A DNA stretch of 64,000 nucleotides from Molossus alvarezi (Eukaryota > Chordata > Mammalia > Chiroptera > Molossidae). The stretch is taken from NCBI GenBank assembly GCA_037176705.1, contig CM073885.1:220112290-220176289 (forward strand). The letters are read 5' to 3'. The stretch's first letter is position 1; each line of letters starts with the position of its first letter. Below, in pieces: positions 46,583-58,962 of the stretch. A model generated the notes under the pieces. That model saw only the letters and a list, made by a program, of their open reading frames with translations, did not search any database and was not told the origin of the DNA. The translations under genes and the position numbers were made by a program.

Positions 46583-46733
46583 CTTCTTTTCGTTGACATC
46601 CATCTGCTCCTCTTCCTCATTCATCTCCTCTGGCATATCTTTGATTTTGTTCAGAAGTTCAGCCTTGGGAGCCGACACACTGTAGTAGGCGGGGCAGTTG
46701 ACCAACATGCCCACTGCTTCCTTATCTTCACTC
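46583..46733 (-). CDS. SHROOM3: SHROOM3 ASD2 exon, 50 codons
   Basis: This exon is 151 nt: one base completing an Arg codon plus 50 codons. It encodes the second piece of ASD2, starting SEDKEAVGMLVNCPAYYSVS, then APKAELLNKIKDMPEE, and ending in the acidic stretch MNEEEEQMDVNEKK. CPAYYSVSAPKAELLNKIK is strongly conserved in Shroom proteins. The acceptor is GACCCAG/GAGTGA and the donor is AAGAAG/GTAAAG. Phase 0 at the 3' end fits the next exon. The exon sits between an 8.5-kb intron on its left and a 2.5-kb intron on its right in window coordinates. Confidence 0.95.
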
Positions 46734-46904
46734 CTGGGTCGTAAAGAACAAAACGTGTAGCCACACACAGCACATACCAAAGCGCCATTGCACCAAGTCT
46801 CTCCATTCAGACATGTGTAAAAAATCCTATTCGATTACTTCCCAGAAACTAGGATGAACTGACTAATCAATACTTACTAATGAGTGATAACCTTGCATAG
46901 GGCT

Positions 46905-47060
46905 CCTAAATCCAGGCACACTTGGGATAAAAACCACCAGAGGCAGTATTGGGAAGGGGAGGAGTGGAAATCAGGTCTGTGGACTTACCAGATGACTCAG
47001 GGCAAGTCATTTAACCTCTCTGCATGTTTTTCCTTTTGTGATAAATATAAGAATGATACT
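46905..47060 (+). mobile_element. MIR SINE relic
   Basis: ACTCAGGGCAAGTCATTTAA, CCTCTCTGCATG and GTGATAAATATAAGAATGAT fit a sense MIR. Confidence 0.65.
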
Positions 47061-47984
47061 GACTCCCTAATTCACAGGACAATGGGGAGCCAGGACTCAA
47101 TCAATGTGAAAGTATTTTAAAGCTGTTGCACAAATGTCAGATTTTAGATTATTTCCTACTCTGCCAGGCTTACCCATTATCTTTCTGATGTATATTATAC
47201 TTGTTATTTGGACATTTGTCAATTTTCCTTCTCACTGAGCCTGACATCCTATAGAAGCCTGGGAAACCTGGAGCTTGCTGGTCAATGAATACAAGAGGTG
47301 AAATCTACTCACTGCTTACATGGCAGGGCTTTTCAAAGCTGCGGACAAATTAGGAGTGGAGAAACCTGATACCTAGTGTTCTGGGTTTTAGTATAATTAA
47401 GTTGCCTTAAGATTCCTCACTGAATAAGTGGTTCTATGGAAGCAGGTTAGGTTCTCCTGGAGAGGTATTTCAACCATTCAACCATGAGACATTATGTAAC
47501 ATCTCGACCATCATTTTACTGTGGAATGAAAAAACCCCCACAAAAGACTTTTTTACTAGTTTCCTGCTTGATGGGACTATTCCTCTAAGCAATATAATTA
47601 CATTTAATCCAGTTCATTGAAAAATAGAAAAAAGGTTTTTGATAGGTACCCCCCGCCACCCCGCTTTATTCATTCCATTACAAATGAGCTTTTCATGCAT
47701 TTATTTGATAACCAAACCTCACACTAGGCATTTGCAGTCTCAAGCACAACAGAACAATGCTCATGTCCACCAGAAGATGGCGCATGCCATCCTTTGAAAT
47801 TCCACCTGCAAAAACTACAGGACCATTTCACTTCTAAATTGACCGAGAACATATGTTCTCAATGATAATGCTAAGGATGTACTTATAAATTAATTACCTT
47901 GGTCTACCTGCAGCAAGTGATCAGAGAACAGAATCAAGTGAGCAGAAGCCCCTCACTCTGACCTACCACAATCATTCATGCTGA

Positions 47985-48075
47985 ACTAACTGGCACACCC
48001 CCAGAAGCTCTGGACCCCTCCTGGTACCCGGTGATTGCCTTGCACATTGCAGGTGATCAGTAAATGTTTGCTACA
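47985..48075 (+). mobile_element. L2 LINE tail
   Basis: CTTGCACATTGCAGGTGATC followed by AGTAAATGTTTG fits the L2 3' end. Confidence 0.5.
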
Positions 48076-48849
48076 CACACAACCCTGGATAAATCAACTT
48101 CACCTCAATTAGTTTCTGCCAAATCTGAAAAGCAAGGGGATGGACAAAGGCACTGTCCAGGTCTTGCATTGGGAAAACCTCTGATAACATATCAAAGAGC
48201 TTGTAAGTACATCTTTACTTCTCCCCCTTCCAATCAAAACATGGTGTTCTTGTTAATAATGCAGTTAGGACCATTTGGCAATTTCTAAAATGCAAGTCCA
48301 ACTTTAGATGAAATGCTCTCTGTCGTTATTTAGTTTGGAAGCACTGACCGCAGAGTTCCAACCTGTCGATTCAGTTTTCATTGGAAATGAAAAAGAAAGT
48401 AAAACCACGCTAAATCTTTCCCATAGTAGTACTTTATGGAAATCAAACACGCAGGAAGGTATCACAGTGACTCAGGAGAAGTCAAAGGAATGAAAAATAG
48501 ACTGCTCACGGTCCTTTCTCCCGTGGCTGGGCGCTGGGACGCATGTACGTGCACACGGGGGCTCAGAGAGCCTCAGGGCAGAGGCTCACAGGCGGAACAA
48601 AACCCTACGCGTGTGCCCCCATTCAGACCTTTCTCGATTTTCAGAACACGAGCAAACATCCACCCTAACTCTACAAAGGCGAACGTGAGTGTAGTAAATA
48701 CATCTGCCTCTAGGCTCTCATCCTTGTTACAAAGACCAGGCCCGCCCCGCCTTGGGGAGGCCCGGCATGCTCCGCAGGGTCCCTGGGCTCCCCGGGAGGC
48801 TGCGTGCTCGGAGTTAATCCTGAAGAGAGCGGCGCTCACAGGGCTGAGT

Positions 48850-49010
48850 TCAAACACAGACACCGCCACTCACGTGCTCCACGACCAGCTGGGCACAGCC
48901 TTAACTTCTCTGCGCTTCCGTTTCCTCACTTGTAAAATGGAGATAAAGCTGGTAGCTATCTCAGAAGGTTCTTGCGAAGATTAGACAAGATAACGTTTAT
49001 ATAAAGGAAT
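48850..49010 (+). mobile_element. MIR SINE relic
   Basis: CTTCCGTTTCCTCACTTGTA, AAATGGAGATAAAGC and CTTGCGAAGATTAGACAAG fit a sense MIR. Confidence 0.7.
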
Positions 49011-49282
49011 TAATATGATGGACCCAAAAGAATATGAAAATAGGTCTTAACAGCAATTGTTGTCACTATTGTTACTTTTGTGGTTGGGCAAATGCCTGGT
49101 GACTCCAGGTCAGTCTGTCCCACTTCCCACTCCAGAGCCCCTCCCCCCAGGCTGACAGAGAATGTCACTCTTGGGTCAGAGCCTTTGGAAGCAGGAAAAG
49201 ATCAGGTGAGGAGTCCCAGGCACATCACCCCGCGGATGGAGTTCGTTTGTAAGTCTGTTTGGGGACATCATCAGGGACTTAC

Positions 49283-49792
49283 CTCTTGCCCTCGTACCCT
49301 GGGCAGCTGACAGTTCTCTGCGCGGCCTTCCTCTTTTTGCTGTTTGCCTGCAGCAAGGTGACATCACGAGGAAACAAACCTTCCATCAGGTCCATAGTTG
49401 TCTTCATTCTGAAGTCTGGGTCCAAAATGTCTGCCAGAGATTTGTCTTGATGGACAATTTCCTTGGCCAGAGCCTCCGTTCTGATGTCTTCTGACGTCTT
49501 CTGAGGACCAGAACTGACATTCTTTTCTACACCCCGAGTCCCATTGAGTGGGTCATGGGTGAGGCCATGGGTCAGAACGGAAGGTGGCTTTCCTGGGCTT
49601 GGCTGCCAGCCAAGAGACCCGGCTCGCTGGGGCACAGCACCCGTGGTGGAGGGCGGGCTGGTCTCGCCAGCCTGTGACCCTTTGACAGGAGTTTGGGATC
49701 TGGAAGCTAGTATCTGATGACCAGTCAGGTGGGCTGTCCCAGGCATGGGCCTCTGCTTGGCAACTGTCCAGTTGGCAGGTGTGCTGGAGCCA
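49283..49792 (-). CDS. SHROOM3: SHROOM3 exon beginning the ASD2 domain
   Basis: This exon is 510 nt long and starts and ends in the same phase. Its first part is poorly conserved Ser/Thr/Pro linker. Its last 75 or so residues start ASD2 with [20 protein letters not shown], followed by [20 protein letters not shown] and FPRDV. ASD2 is the C-terminal coiled coil that binds the Shroom-binding domain of ROCK1/2 and activates myosin II contraction. The acceptor has a long pyrimidine-rich tract ending in ATCCCCAG. The donor is AAGAG/GTAAGT. The open frame runs on past the acceptor into the intron, and those extra residues should be ignored. The join to the preceding exon makes a Ser codon (AG/T) and the join to the next makes an Arg codon (AG/G). 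Confidence 0.93.
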
Positions 49793-50927
49793 CTGGGGAT
49801 GTTGAACAAAGAGGGTGGTAAGAGTAGGGTCAGTAGAAGGGGGAAGATGGGAGTGAAGGATGATGAGGGAGAAGTTTTCACCTCCAGGGCTGCAGCTTCC
49901 CACGTCAGGAGTGGGGCGAGGTAGTACACTTCTGAGGGGGTCATTCCCCCAAAGTTGCACATCCTCCAGGGCCTTCAGCTCAGCCCACCAGCTAGCTGGC
50001 CGCAGGGAGGCTGTGCGACTTTGAGGGGGTACATCGAGTAGGATGTTGCTTTCCTAATCCAGAGCCTTCTGAAGGGTCCAGGTGAACAGAGCGTAGTGAT
50101 ACATCACTCTGGCATCTGGAGGGCGTTCCCGCAAAGGTGATAGCAAGCAATGGGGCATGTTTTCTTGGCGTTGTGAAAGGTCCCTTGTCCTAGGGAGTAT
50201 GTGTTGGGAAATGCTCCCTCCCCATTCTTCTGGTTTCCAAGAACAGGTTTTCCCTAAACATTCCTGACCTTTTGCCCTACTCTTTATTCCCTTCTGGGGA
50301 TGTGGAGAGCCTGTGGGGAGGGAAGCTAACCAGAGCCCATTCCTAGCCTAGCTCTTCTAAGAGTACGGCTGCCTGTAGGCATGCTCGCATGTTCTCTCTC
50401 TTTCCATATGTATATAAAATGTACACACGTGTATGTGTGGATGTGCAGCATGGCCTGTGAACAGGCAGGCAACCCTATTTAATTTGGGGGCTCACCGCAG
50501 ATAGAGGCCATCTCCCCCAGCATCAGCTCGTGCAGTCACACAGGTGGTATCTTGGTCTTCTGTATGCCTTCCTCTTTTCTCTCATTCCTGAACGGACTCA
50601 GGACTTGGGCAGGAAAGAGGGGTGCTATTTACGTGGACCCTCGGAACTTACCGTGTCCACAGCAGGGACTGTGCCTCCTGGGTGCCGGCCCATCTCCACT
50701 GCTCTCGCTCCCTGCCGCCCGGTGATTGCAAGTGCCCCACCCCTCGAGGGACGCAAAGGAATCGACCTGCCAGTTTCATGAGCTGAGCTTGTGTAAACCC
50801 TCCATACCAGGGCTCTCCTGTGGCCAACAGGAGGAGGGTCTGGGAAGCCTGGAGTGTGAACATCTATCAGTGAGGAAACCCTTTCCTCCTCGGCTAAGGG
50901 CCTGCCCTACCCGATCTGCCCACTCAC
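49793..50927 (-). other. SHROOM3: SHROOM3 short intron
   Basis: This is a 1135-nt GT-AG intron. I see no repeat or regulatory motif I can name. The open frames that extend into it from both neighbouring exons are read-through past the splice sites. Confidence 0.85.
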
Positions 50928-51821
50928 CTCGCAGGCAGCTCCTTGTTCTCCTCGCTGTCCAGCTGTGCCTCGTACAGAACTTGGGGGGGAGGAGGTGGAA
51001 AGTCGTCCCAGCTGTTCACGAGGGTTTCCTGGCTCGGGGGAGGGGGAGGAGGTGGGGGTGGGGGCAGAGCTTCCAAGGTGGGACTGGACGTGGCATTGGG
51101 GTGCAAGTCTTTCACAAACACTTCATCATCATAGTCCTCCCGAGGCAGAGGGGAGGCCTGCAGGGCCGACTCTGATATTCGGAGGGAGATCCTCCCCGGA
51201 GTGCTTGGGACCCCAAGAGGCGTGTCTGGGTCGGAAGTGCTGCTTGAACTTGGAAGATTCTGCTGCTGCTTAGAGTGCTTCAGGTTTGCAAACTCGGGCA
51301 AGGAAGATTCCTCGGGGAGGCTGTTCTCTCTGATGGAGTGGGCCCACTTCACCCGAGACAGGAGAGGCTGCTTCCTCATCCCCTCTTCTACCCTGTGCTC
51401 TGGGCTGGGAGGCCCATGGCCTCTAGGGCTGGGGGGCTGGCCCGGGCTGTGGCCGTTGCTTCTGTGAGTCACTGCTGGGGTGTAGGGCGGAAGAGGCTGC
51501 TGCCCAGTCTGACTGTCCCTCCTGGTCGGCTGATCACCTGTAGCCTGTGAACAGTAGCTGGAGGGGACGGGGGAAGGCAGAGCTGAGCCAAGGGGGATCA
51601 GAGGTACAGCCCTGGTGTCTGTGAGATGCCCTTGCATTCCTGCGGGCAGTGGCCTGGGGCAAGGCCTTCGGCTGGCCTGCCTCTGATGGTCCAGCTGTCC
51701 AGGACATTCGCTGGGAACTGAGGCACCAACTGCTTTGCAGCCTGGACCACCCCACTGAGGGCTGGGGTGGTGTTTGAGCAACAGCGTCCCTTCTCCGCCT
51801 CTTTCTGCACAACTGAGTGAC
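50928..51821 (-). CDS. SHROOM3: SHROOM3 proline-rich linker exon
   Basis: This 894-nt exon (one split base, 297 codons, two bases) encodes the low-complexity linker between the actin-binding and ROCK-binding regions. It begins SRSLSCAERG. It contains QPLPPYTPAVTHRSNGH, the conserved patch STSDPDTPLGVPSTPGRISL, the acidic EDYDDEVFVKDLHP, a run of ten prolines and then DDFPPPPP. Proline tracts of this kind can bind EVH1, SH3 or WW domains. That is a general expectation and was not tested here. The donor is GCGAG/GTGAGT. The acceptor is CACTCCAG/GTCACT. The frame stays open upstream of this acceptor, so the left boundary rests on the splice site and on phase agreement with the 74-nt exon. The upstream residues in that open frame do not look like Shroom. 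Confidence 0.88.
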
Positions 51822-53600
51822 CTGGAGTGGGTGTAAACACAAACATGCCAGCACTGAGAGAGGGGCAAACACAGCCCAGGGTTCATCGCGGATGGAAAAG
51901 CATTTGCTAGGGAAGTTGCACACTCTCTCTCCCTCCCCCACCAGCTCATGCAAAGAACCAAGTTTACATAAAATACCAGAGAGGCACGACCTCCTACAGG
52001 AAAATGTCACATGGCATTTTCTTTTCTTAGCTTCCTCTCACTGCCCCCACCACCCACAAGGTGGCTTTTGAGGACAAGCTTCAGGTTATAAAAGGAAAGA
52101 AACAAGTCGGTGCCTCCCGTGGGCTTCCTTTAGGACTGCTCTGGAACCAGCCCGACGCTGGGGAAAGAGGGCCTCATTCTCTCCCAGCGCGGTCCCCAGG
52201 GGCGGGTCTATTTGCAAAGCATCTGCTCCTGCTGCTGAATTGGAAGGTTTTATTTACAACTTTCTCTTAGTCTCCTAATGTTTTCATTTCTTCAACTGGA
52301 ATACAATGAGGGGAAGAGTCTCACCTAAGGAGCTAATGAGCAGTTACCTCTGGAGAAAGAGATTGATAATAATGAACAAATAGGGTGCATGGTGATACAA
52401 ACAATGTCCCCTCTCTAGGCTCCAAGGAAAACCCCAACAATTTCCAATACTTTTGTTATTGTTCTACAGGGAAAATGGGAGTCTGCAGCACTGCCCGCCT
52501 GCTGGCCATGCAACAGTTGATGTGGGGAGAAAAGATATCTCCAGAAAACCACCATGATTTACAAATTCCTGACCAGTGAATCTGGAGAGCAGATGGCACT
52601 TTTCACTTTGCAGATCCGAGTCCTCGGGGAGCATGGCTCAGTCCCAAGTCGGAGGCCAGTCTGAGTGCCTGCCGGCAGGAGAATGCAGCACACTGAAGGG
52701 AAGATGGCAGAGACCAAACTAGCCCTTGTTCTGCTACTTCTTCTTTATTATAAATGCAGAGTTGAATAAGGGGCCCATCTCTCTCTCTCTGATGCAACCC
52801 CTCCCCTTCCATCATAGATCCTTTTCATTCACAGTGGTGCAGTGTTTGTTGTTGTGTTTGTTTCTACCAGGACCTTCTCAACAGCCAGGATGGGCAATCT
52901 GTACTTCTCACTGGGTTCCCGAATGGTATACGGGAAGTCTGGAGGCAGGCGTTTCACTAGGGAGGCTCTGTCCTGCCATGTCTCATTCATTTCGGCATCC
53001 CCGGCACAAAGTACCCTCTTAGTCAATGTGTTGAACAATGTCTCTTCTACCCAACTGCTCTTTAAACTGCACCATACAAACTGTTTTTAAACTTAGCATC
53101 CTGTAATAGAACACGGAGTAAACTGATGTTCTAATGACTAACTTGGGTATCTTCGTTTTCCTTACTCTGTATCTTGAGGCTCCTTAGGGAAGACATCACT
53201 AAAGCTTACAATAAAAGAGTACAGCACTCATCCTTTAAGATCCAGCCCAGTAAACCTTGAGATGATGTTCTTTGTTTATTTAATCTTCTTAGTTTACGGG
53301 AATCATACTTAATCATCACCTTCAAACAGACAATTTGAGTTAAATGCTTGCTTAGCGTGGTTGAGAATGCTTCTCGTTGGTGTTTTGCATTTTTCAAGAA
53401 AAAAAGAATAGGATAAAAAAAGATTCTGTTTGAATCTCTTTTATACTAGTGTGAGAGGCAAGTACCTGCTGACAGGTCAGGAGCCCTAATCGTCAAGAAT
53501 GAGGTTGAGGGCAATTAGTCTCATTTTTTGCCCCCTTCATAGCATTCTTTTTATGTGGTAAAAAACACTTAACGTTAACCATTTTAAAGTGTTCAGTTCA

Positions 53601-53841
53601 AGCCCTGGCCTGTTTGGCTCAGCGGTTAGAGCATCGACCTGCGGACCAGAGAGTCCCGGGTTTGGTTCCCACTAAGGGCATGTACCTCGGTTGCAGTTTG
53701 GCCCTGGCCCGGGTTGGGGTTGTGTGGGTGGCGACCACTCGATGTATCTCTCTTACGTCGATGTTTCTCCCTCTCTCCCTCCCGCTCTATCTGAAGATTA
53801 ATGCAAAAATGTCCTCGGGTGAGGATACAAAATAAATAAAT
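53601..53841 (+). mobile_element. Ves SINE with perfect 15-bp duplication
   Basis: AAAGTGTTCAGTTCA is repeated at 53586-53600 and 53842-53856. The head and the GTCCTCGGGTGAGGAT tail are intact. Confidence 0.95.
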
Positions 53842-53933
53842 AAAGTGTTCAGTTCAGTAGTGTTAAGTATATTCATGTCACTGCAAAACAGATCTCCAGA
53901 ACTTTTTCATCCTGCAAACCTGAAACTCTACCT

Positions 53934-54157
53934 TTTTATTTTTTTATTATTTTTTCTTTATTGATTTTAGAGAGAGAGGAAGGGAGAGGGAGAGAGAGAC
54001 AGAAACATCCATGAGAGAAACATTGATTGGCTGCCTCCTGCATGCCCCCCACTGGGGATTGGGACCACAACCTGGGCATGTGTCCTGACCAGGAATCAAA
54101 CCGGTGACCTCTTGGTGCATGGGTTGTCGCTCAACCGCTGAGCCACACCAGCCAGGC
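53934..54157 (-). mobile_element. Ves SINE, older subtype
   Basis: TGAAACTCTACCT at 53921-53933 and TGGAACTCTACCT at 54158-54170 flank it. The tail is AATCAATAAAG-type. Confidence 0.92.
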
Positions 54158-55835
54158 TGGAACTCTACCTCTTAACTCCTCTTTTCCCCCCTCTCCCCCC
54201 TCTCCCAGCCACCATTCTACTTTCTGTTCTATAAATCTGATCTCTTTGTGAAGGGCTTATTTCATTTCGCGTAACATCCTCGACGTTTGTCCATGTGTCA
54301 GCAGTGTCTTCCCTTTCAAGGCCAAGTAAGACTCCACTGTACGAACAGAGCACCTTTAGTTCAGCTACTCGTCCACTGATGGACATTTGGGCTGCTTCCA
54401 CGACTCTGCAATTGTGAGTAATGCTGCTGTGCACATGGGTATGAAAATATCTCTTCAAGACTGTGCTTTCAATTCTTTTGGATAAATACTCAGAGGTGGG
54501 ATTGCTGGATCATATGGTGGATCGAATCTCCATTTTTTGAGGCATCTTCATGCTGTTTTTCACGGCAGCTGCAGCATTTTGCAATCCCGACAGTGCACAA
54601 GTGTTCCAACGTCCCCACATCCTCACTGCTTTTTATTTATTTTAAATAGTAGTTATATTAATGATCCTAATGGGCGTGAGGTGGTACCTCGTTGTGGTTT
54701 GGTTTGTACTTCTTCGATGATTAGTGACGTGGAACATCTTTTCATAAGCTTGTTGGCCATCTAGCATCTTGGGAGACACGTCTATTCAAGTCCTTTTTGC
54801 GATCGAGCTGTTTGATTTTTTGTGGTTGAGTTTAGTTTCACCTTCGACTTCAGACCGAGTTCTCTTTTGGCAGTGTTCTAGCTCACTGTTAATTTCCCTC
54901 TGTCTCTAGCTTTTATTCATGTGCTCAGGCCAACCAGAGGCCCAGCCTCGCCCAGACCACAGCCGCCGGAGCAAGAGCACCAGACAGTGGAGGCCGCGCA
55001 GCGAGGGCCGCTCACCACCACCTGGCCAAGCTGAGGCTCCTGCGTGACAGTCCTGAGTTGGATTATTGAGAAGGTGAATAAAGAAGAGGAGGAAAACAAT
55101 GATTGAATGAAATATAAGAAAAATTAGGGAACTGGTTTGAAAACCATGGAAGGTGGTAGGGGGGTTTAGATGTATTCTTGTTAGTAAATCCATGACAGCA
55201 GCCAGCCCTATGATGCTGCGCTAAAACGACATACGCGTGTGGTGCTGGGAAAACTCACTTCGGAATTTTCTACTCATTTAACTCCATGTGGGTCGTTCAA
55301 CATTTCAAACGCTAAGAAATTGTCCATTCTTTTTTTCTACCTAGGAGAAATGATTTTGGTGATTAAAAATAATGACTTTCCTGTTATTTTCTCTCCCTTA
55401 TTGCTTAACAGTTATGATTGGGGTGCTTTTTCACGTCAGGTGCTTCCTGTGAGTTTGCCGCTGTGGGAAGCTGTCCCTGGACCGCTCCGAGCGCAGCAGT
55501 CGCCAGGGGGCCCTGTGCGCACAGCCTGGGAGAGACCAGCGCGAGGCCCCGCGGGCGAGGGACAGGACGAGCCTGAGAAGAGCATGTCCCTGAGCTGTTC
55601 TGATGCTAAACTTCTTAGAAGTCACACATTCAAAACTTACTTTGAATAAGTGTCATTCGTAGAGAAAGTCATCTACAAATAAAAAAGTTCCCCACAGCTC
55701 AGACAAATGGAGAAGGCAGCACATGACCCAAGGAAACACTGTAATATCACAGTTCAGTTTCTTGTTCAGAGGTACAGAAACACTGTACCCCAGAGCATTC
55801 ACAAGGCACAGGGCATTGGCCGGACACAAACATAC

Positions 55836-55909
55836 CTGGATCCAGGGCCTGCCAAGTGACATGGGTCCTTCACAAGACCAGAGCCATTGTTTTCCCCCAA
55901 AAGCACATC
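55836..55909 (-). CDS. SHROOM3: SHROOM3 74-nt small exon
   Basis: This small exon links the large ASD1 exon to the proline-rich exon. It is 74 nt long, 24 codons plus two bases. The translation is DVLLGENNGSG followed by LVKDPCHLAGPGS, with a final split Arg codon (AG/G). The acceptor is TTGTGTTTCAG and the donor is CCAG/GTATGT. The entry phase 0 matches the donor of 62360. The two leftover bases match the acceptor at 51821, so the join reads GSRSLSC, which agrees with human SHROOM3 as I remember it. The exon lies in a 10.5-kb stretch with no other coding candidate. No known domain is seen. It is part of the disordered linker between ASD1 and ASD2. Confidence 0.9.
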
Positions 55910-56044
55910 CTGAAACACAAGAAGGGCACAGTGTTATGACCAACAAATTTACCAAGGGAGTGGAGGCAGGAAGGAGCAAGCACGGTTTGAGAGGCCTACT
56001 ATTTATTGTCAGGCGCCATGGCGGCACTCCTCCCTACTACCCCC

Positions 56045-56165
56045 TTTCTTCCCCAAGACCCCAGGAAGGATGTTAATCCCACTGCACTGATGAGGGAGCA
56101 GGCCCAAAGGTCACTTTCCCAGGTCACAGTGGCAGAGCTGGGATTTCAGCCACAGTCCGTCTCAC
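56045..56165 (-). mobile_element. MIR SINE relic
   Basis: CACTGCACTGATGAGGGAGC, CCAGGTCACAGTGGCAGAGC, TGGGATTTCAGCC fits an antisense MIR. Confidence 0.6.
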
Positions 56166-56500
56166 CAAGGTGCCTTTCCTAACAAGGGCATTTCCTAAGC
56201 AAAAGAAGGCTGATAATCATCTCCAGGGTTCAAAACAACTGCTGTCCTTGAAATACGATAATGAAAATTAATTCAAAGGGCTCACCTTTTGAAATAGCAA
56301 TGGGGAAATTTGGGAGATGACAGGATAGTGTATGGAATTTAGCAAAAATCTCAAATGTTCTGAGTTGTAATTCCAGATGATAGGAATCTGGCGTGTAATC
56401 AGGTTGGAATATGTTCTCTCCGGGGAAATGTTTCACCCACACATAACATCAATATCTCTGGGCCTTTTCAGGTAGTCATTACTTGTTTGTCTTTGTTTTT

Positions 56501-56744
56501 TGTTTTTATCCTCACCAGAGCACATTTTTCCATTTTTGTTCAGATAGAGTAGGAAGGAGGGGGGGAGAGAGATAGAGAGAAACATCCACGTGAAAGGGAC
56601 ACATCGAGTGGCTGCCTCCCGCACGACCCCGACCAGGGCTGGGGATGAATCGCAACCAAGGTATGTGCCCTTGACCGGAATCGAACCCGTGACTCATTAG
56701 TCTGCAGGCCAACGCTCTAACCGCTGGGCCAAACCGGCCAGGGC
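56501..56744 (-). mobile_element. Ves SINE with 13-bp duplication
   Basis: TGTCTTTGTTTTT flanks at 56488-56500 and 56745-56757. The body is complete. Confidence 0.93.
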
Positions 56745-57089
56745 TGTCTTTGTTTTTAATAAGGGTATTACTGGTTTCCTGAAAGGGTCCTCAGTAAGTT
56801 TTTGACAGTATAAGGTTTGACCCATATAAGTCCCTGATGAAGACAATGTTGCTACTGATGATAAAACATTTAACTTTCAATTATGTAGATACTAGGGGAT
56901 AGGTAGAAAACACAAATGAAATCCATACATTATTTCTATTTAATTTCAGCAATTATTTCATTACTTAATCTGTCCAAAGAGCTAATTCCTTCCCACCCCC
57001 GTCATGGTACAGGTACTAATAAGCAATAAAAGAACCACAGGTAGTAGGCACAAAGAAACAACAAACACCTGAAGATTGTTAGTGATTGC

Positions 57090-57310
57090 AGCTACCCTTT
57101 ATTGGGCATTTACTGTGTGCCTGACACTCTGATAAATGCCTTACAGTCCTCGTATTATGATCCTGGAGTTGTGTTAGGCACATGGCATTTCTTCTGTAAT
57201 TTAATCTATAACAGTGGGGAGAGGAGAGGTAATTGCAGCTCAGAAAGGTTAAGTATTTTACCCACCCACACAGTTAAGTAGGTGGAGGAGCCAGGATTTA
57301 AACCTTGATA
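57090..57310 (-). mobile_element. MIR SINE relic
   Basis: GGGCATTTACTGTGTGCCTG, TTGCAGCTCAGAAAGGTTAA and GGTGGAGGAGCCAGGATTTA fit an antisense MIR. Confidence 0.75.
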
Positions 57311-58354
57311 ACTGCAAAACACAGGATCTTTCTTTGGATTTTTTTGCAAGCTGAGAGGTAGCTGAGGTAGATGCAGTCAGATGTCAATGCTTTGAGAAAA
57401 AGGAATTCCATACGTCTCAGATTTGCTCAATTATCACTACAGGGAATGCGAGTTCCTGCTCTCCAGGACACCTTATGATACCCACGGCACCCCTTCTGTT
57501 GACACGCATGTGCAGCTTTGCCAATACTTAATTGGGAGAGCCTCTAGGTCCCTATAAGCTCCTAACCCAGTATAACTTTTAAATATTTCCCATTCCGTTA
57601 TTTCCTTTGAATTATAGTATGAGCTTAAGTTGATATTTATGTGAGTGTGCGTAGAATAAAGGAAATTAGACCCAGTAATGGACTATTGAGAGAACTCTCT
57701 AAATCTCCTGTCAATCAAAATACCATTTGGACAGAAGGAAAATGCCTTCCCAACCTAGTAAAAGCCAGAGACGAGGATACATTTCTGCTATATTTATTTG
57801 CTTTGATTAGGCAATATGCACACTGTCCAAGAAGACTTGACTTTTTATAAACTGTTAAGAAGTATATACATTACTTACAGGGCAATTTACAGAAAAGCAG
57901 TGACTGGGGAAGAAATACCAGGTAGGGTTATACCAACAAATGCTTGTTAAATGTTGGTTTGTTTTTGTTAATTATCTCCGACTTCTGATGACCGACTTAC
58001 TGGTTTTTATTCTTCATTAGGCATAGCATACTTAAAGCTATAGACCAAAAGCTTGTTAAGTCCCAATCCTCACTCTTGCTTTGGGTTCTGAGTTAGAAAT
58101 CCTAATATCTCTGTGACCAACGACATATGAAGACAATGATATTCATCTGCTTTGGAATATCAGTTTCAAGTATCTGCTAAAATGAATTAAAAATCCATTT
58201 GAAAAAAAATCTTAAAATGTTATTTAAAAAGTAAATAACAGTAATAAATAAGTGTTAAAATGAAATCAATTCATTGGCTGAAGTTTTACGTATAAGATGT
58301 TTAACTCGCACCTCCCTCCCCGTCCCTCAGCCTTTTTTAGTTCAAGAAGGCAGC

Positions 58355-58560
58355 ATGTATAGTGACTTCAAGACTCTGCAGCCAGAGAGTATGGGCTCAA
58401 AACCTTGCTCCCACTACCTTCGGCAAATTTCTTACCCTTTCTGTGCCTCAGTTCCCTTATCTGTAATCTAGAGATGATAACTATCAATTTTATGCTTATA
58501 AAAAACAGTACAATGACTGGCACAGAGTACACATTTGATTGTTAGTACCTATTTGCAATT
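58355..58560 (+). mobile_element. MIR SINE relic
   Basis: TATGGGCTCAAAACCTTGCT, CTTTCTGTGCCTCAGTTCCC, TTATCTGTAATCTAGAGATG fits a sense MIR. Confidence 0.75.
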
Positions 58561-58962
58561 TTACATTCTGTGGAAAGTTGCTTCTGTTATTTATCCCCAA
58601 GCTTGAAAGGGTGCTTGTTGAGAGGTGCTAAAAACGATTTACAAGCTGCAGTCTCCAGAATCCAGCACCGAGGTTCCATACCTTGAGCCTTTTCCTCAGC
58701 AATGAAATGTTTGGCACGCCAACACATGGTTACATATCAGAACAAAGGTCTCTGAAAATACAGTGAGAACCAGAGAAGCCTCTAACTCAGCATCTGGAAA
58801 AAAAATTCCCCACCAGGACTCTTATTTCTTCACAGGTTTATTTTTATAGCCTCTTCTATGTTTTAGATCTAAGCAATGAAGAGGTGTAAATTTCTGTCTC
58901 AAAGGCAGAAATGTTTGAATGTTTTTCTGCAGGGCCCAGCTACTTGGAAAAGGTTAAGTTTT

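Larger units (their letters stand above)
46734..49282 (-). other. SHROOM3: SHROOM3 intron
   Basis: This is a 2549-nt GT-AG intron with MIR relics near 46905-47060 and 48850-49010 and an L2 tail near 47985-48075. The GC-rich part near 48530-48850 is unique. An open frame on the + strand across 48436-48984 ends inside the MIR relic and is not a gene. Confidence 0.85.
53540..54830 (-). mobile_element. L1M fragment carrying two SINEs
   Basis: Antisense L1M: AACCATTTTAAAGTGTTCAG, CTCCAGAACTTTTTCATCCT, CCACCATTCTACTTTCTGTT, GGATTGCTGGATCATATGG. The two SINE insertions carry copies of its sequence as flanking duplications. Confidence 0.8.
51822..55835 (-). other. SHROOM3: SHROOM3 intron
   Basis: This is a 4014-nt GT-AG intron. 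Its right half is an L1M fossil carrying two Ves SINEs (53540-54830). A MIR-like scrap lies near 52270-52340. The stretch 52600-53530 shows no clear element. The stretch 54900-55060 is GC-rich and unique. Confidence 0.82.

Noticed and set aside
47770..47781. CTCF-like motif CCAGAAGATGGC
   Set aside because: One mismatch in the core and nothing else around it supports a site. Left out as chance-level.
48436..48984. 182-codon + strand frame
   Set aside because: Its end is a MIR SINE translation and the rest lacks similarity. It lies antisense in a SHROOM3 intron.
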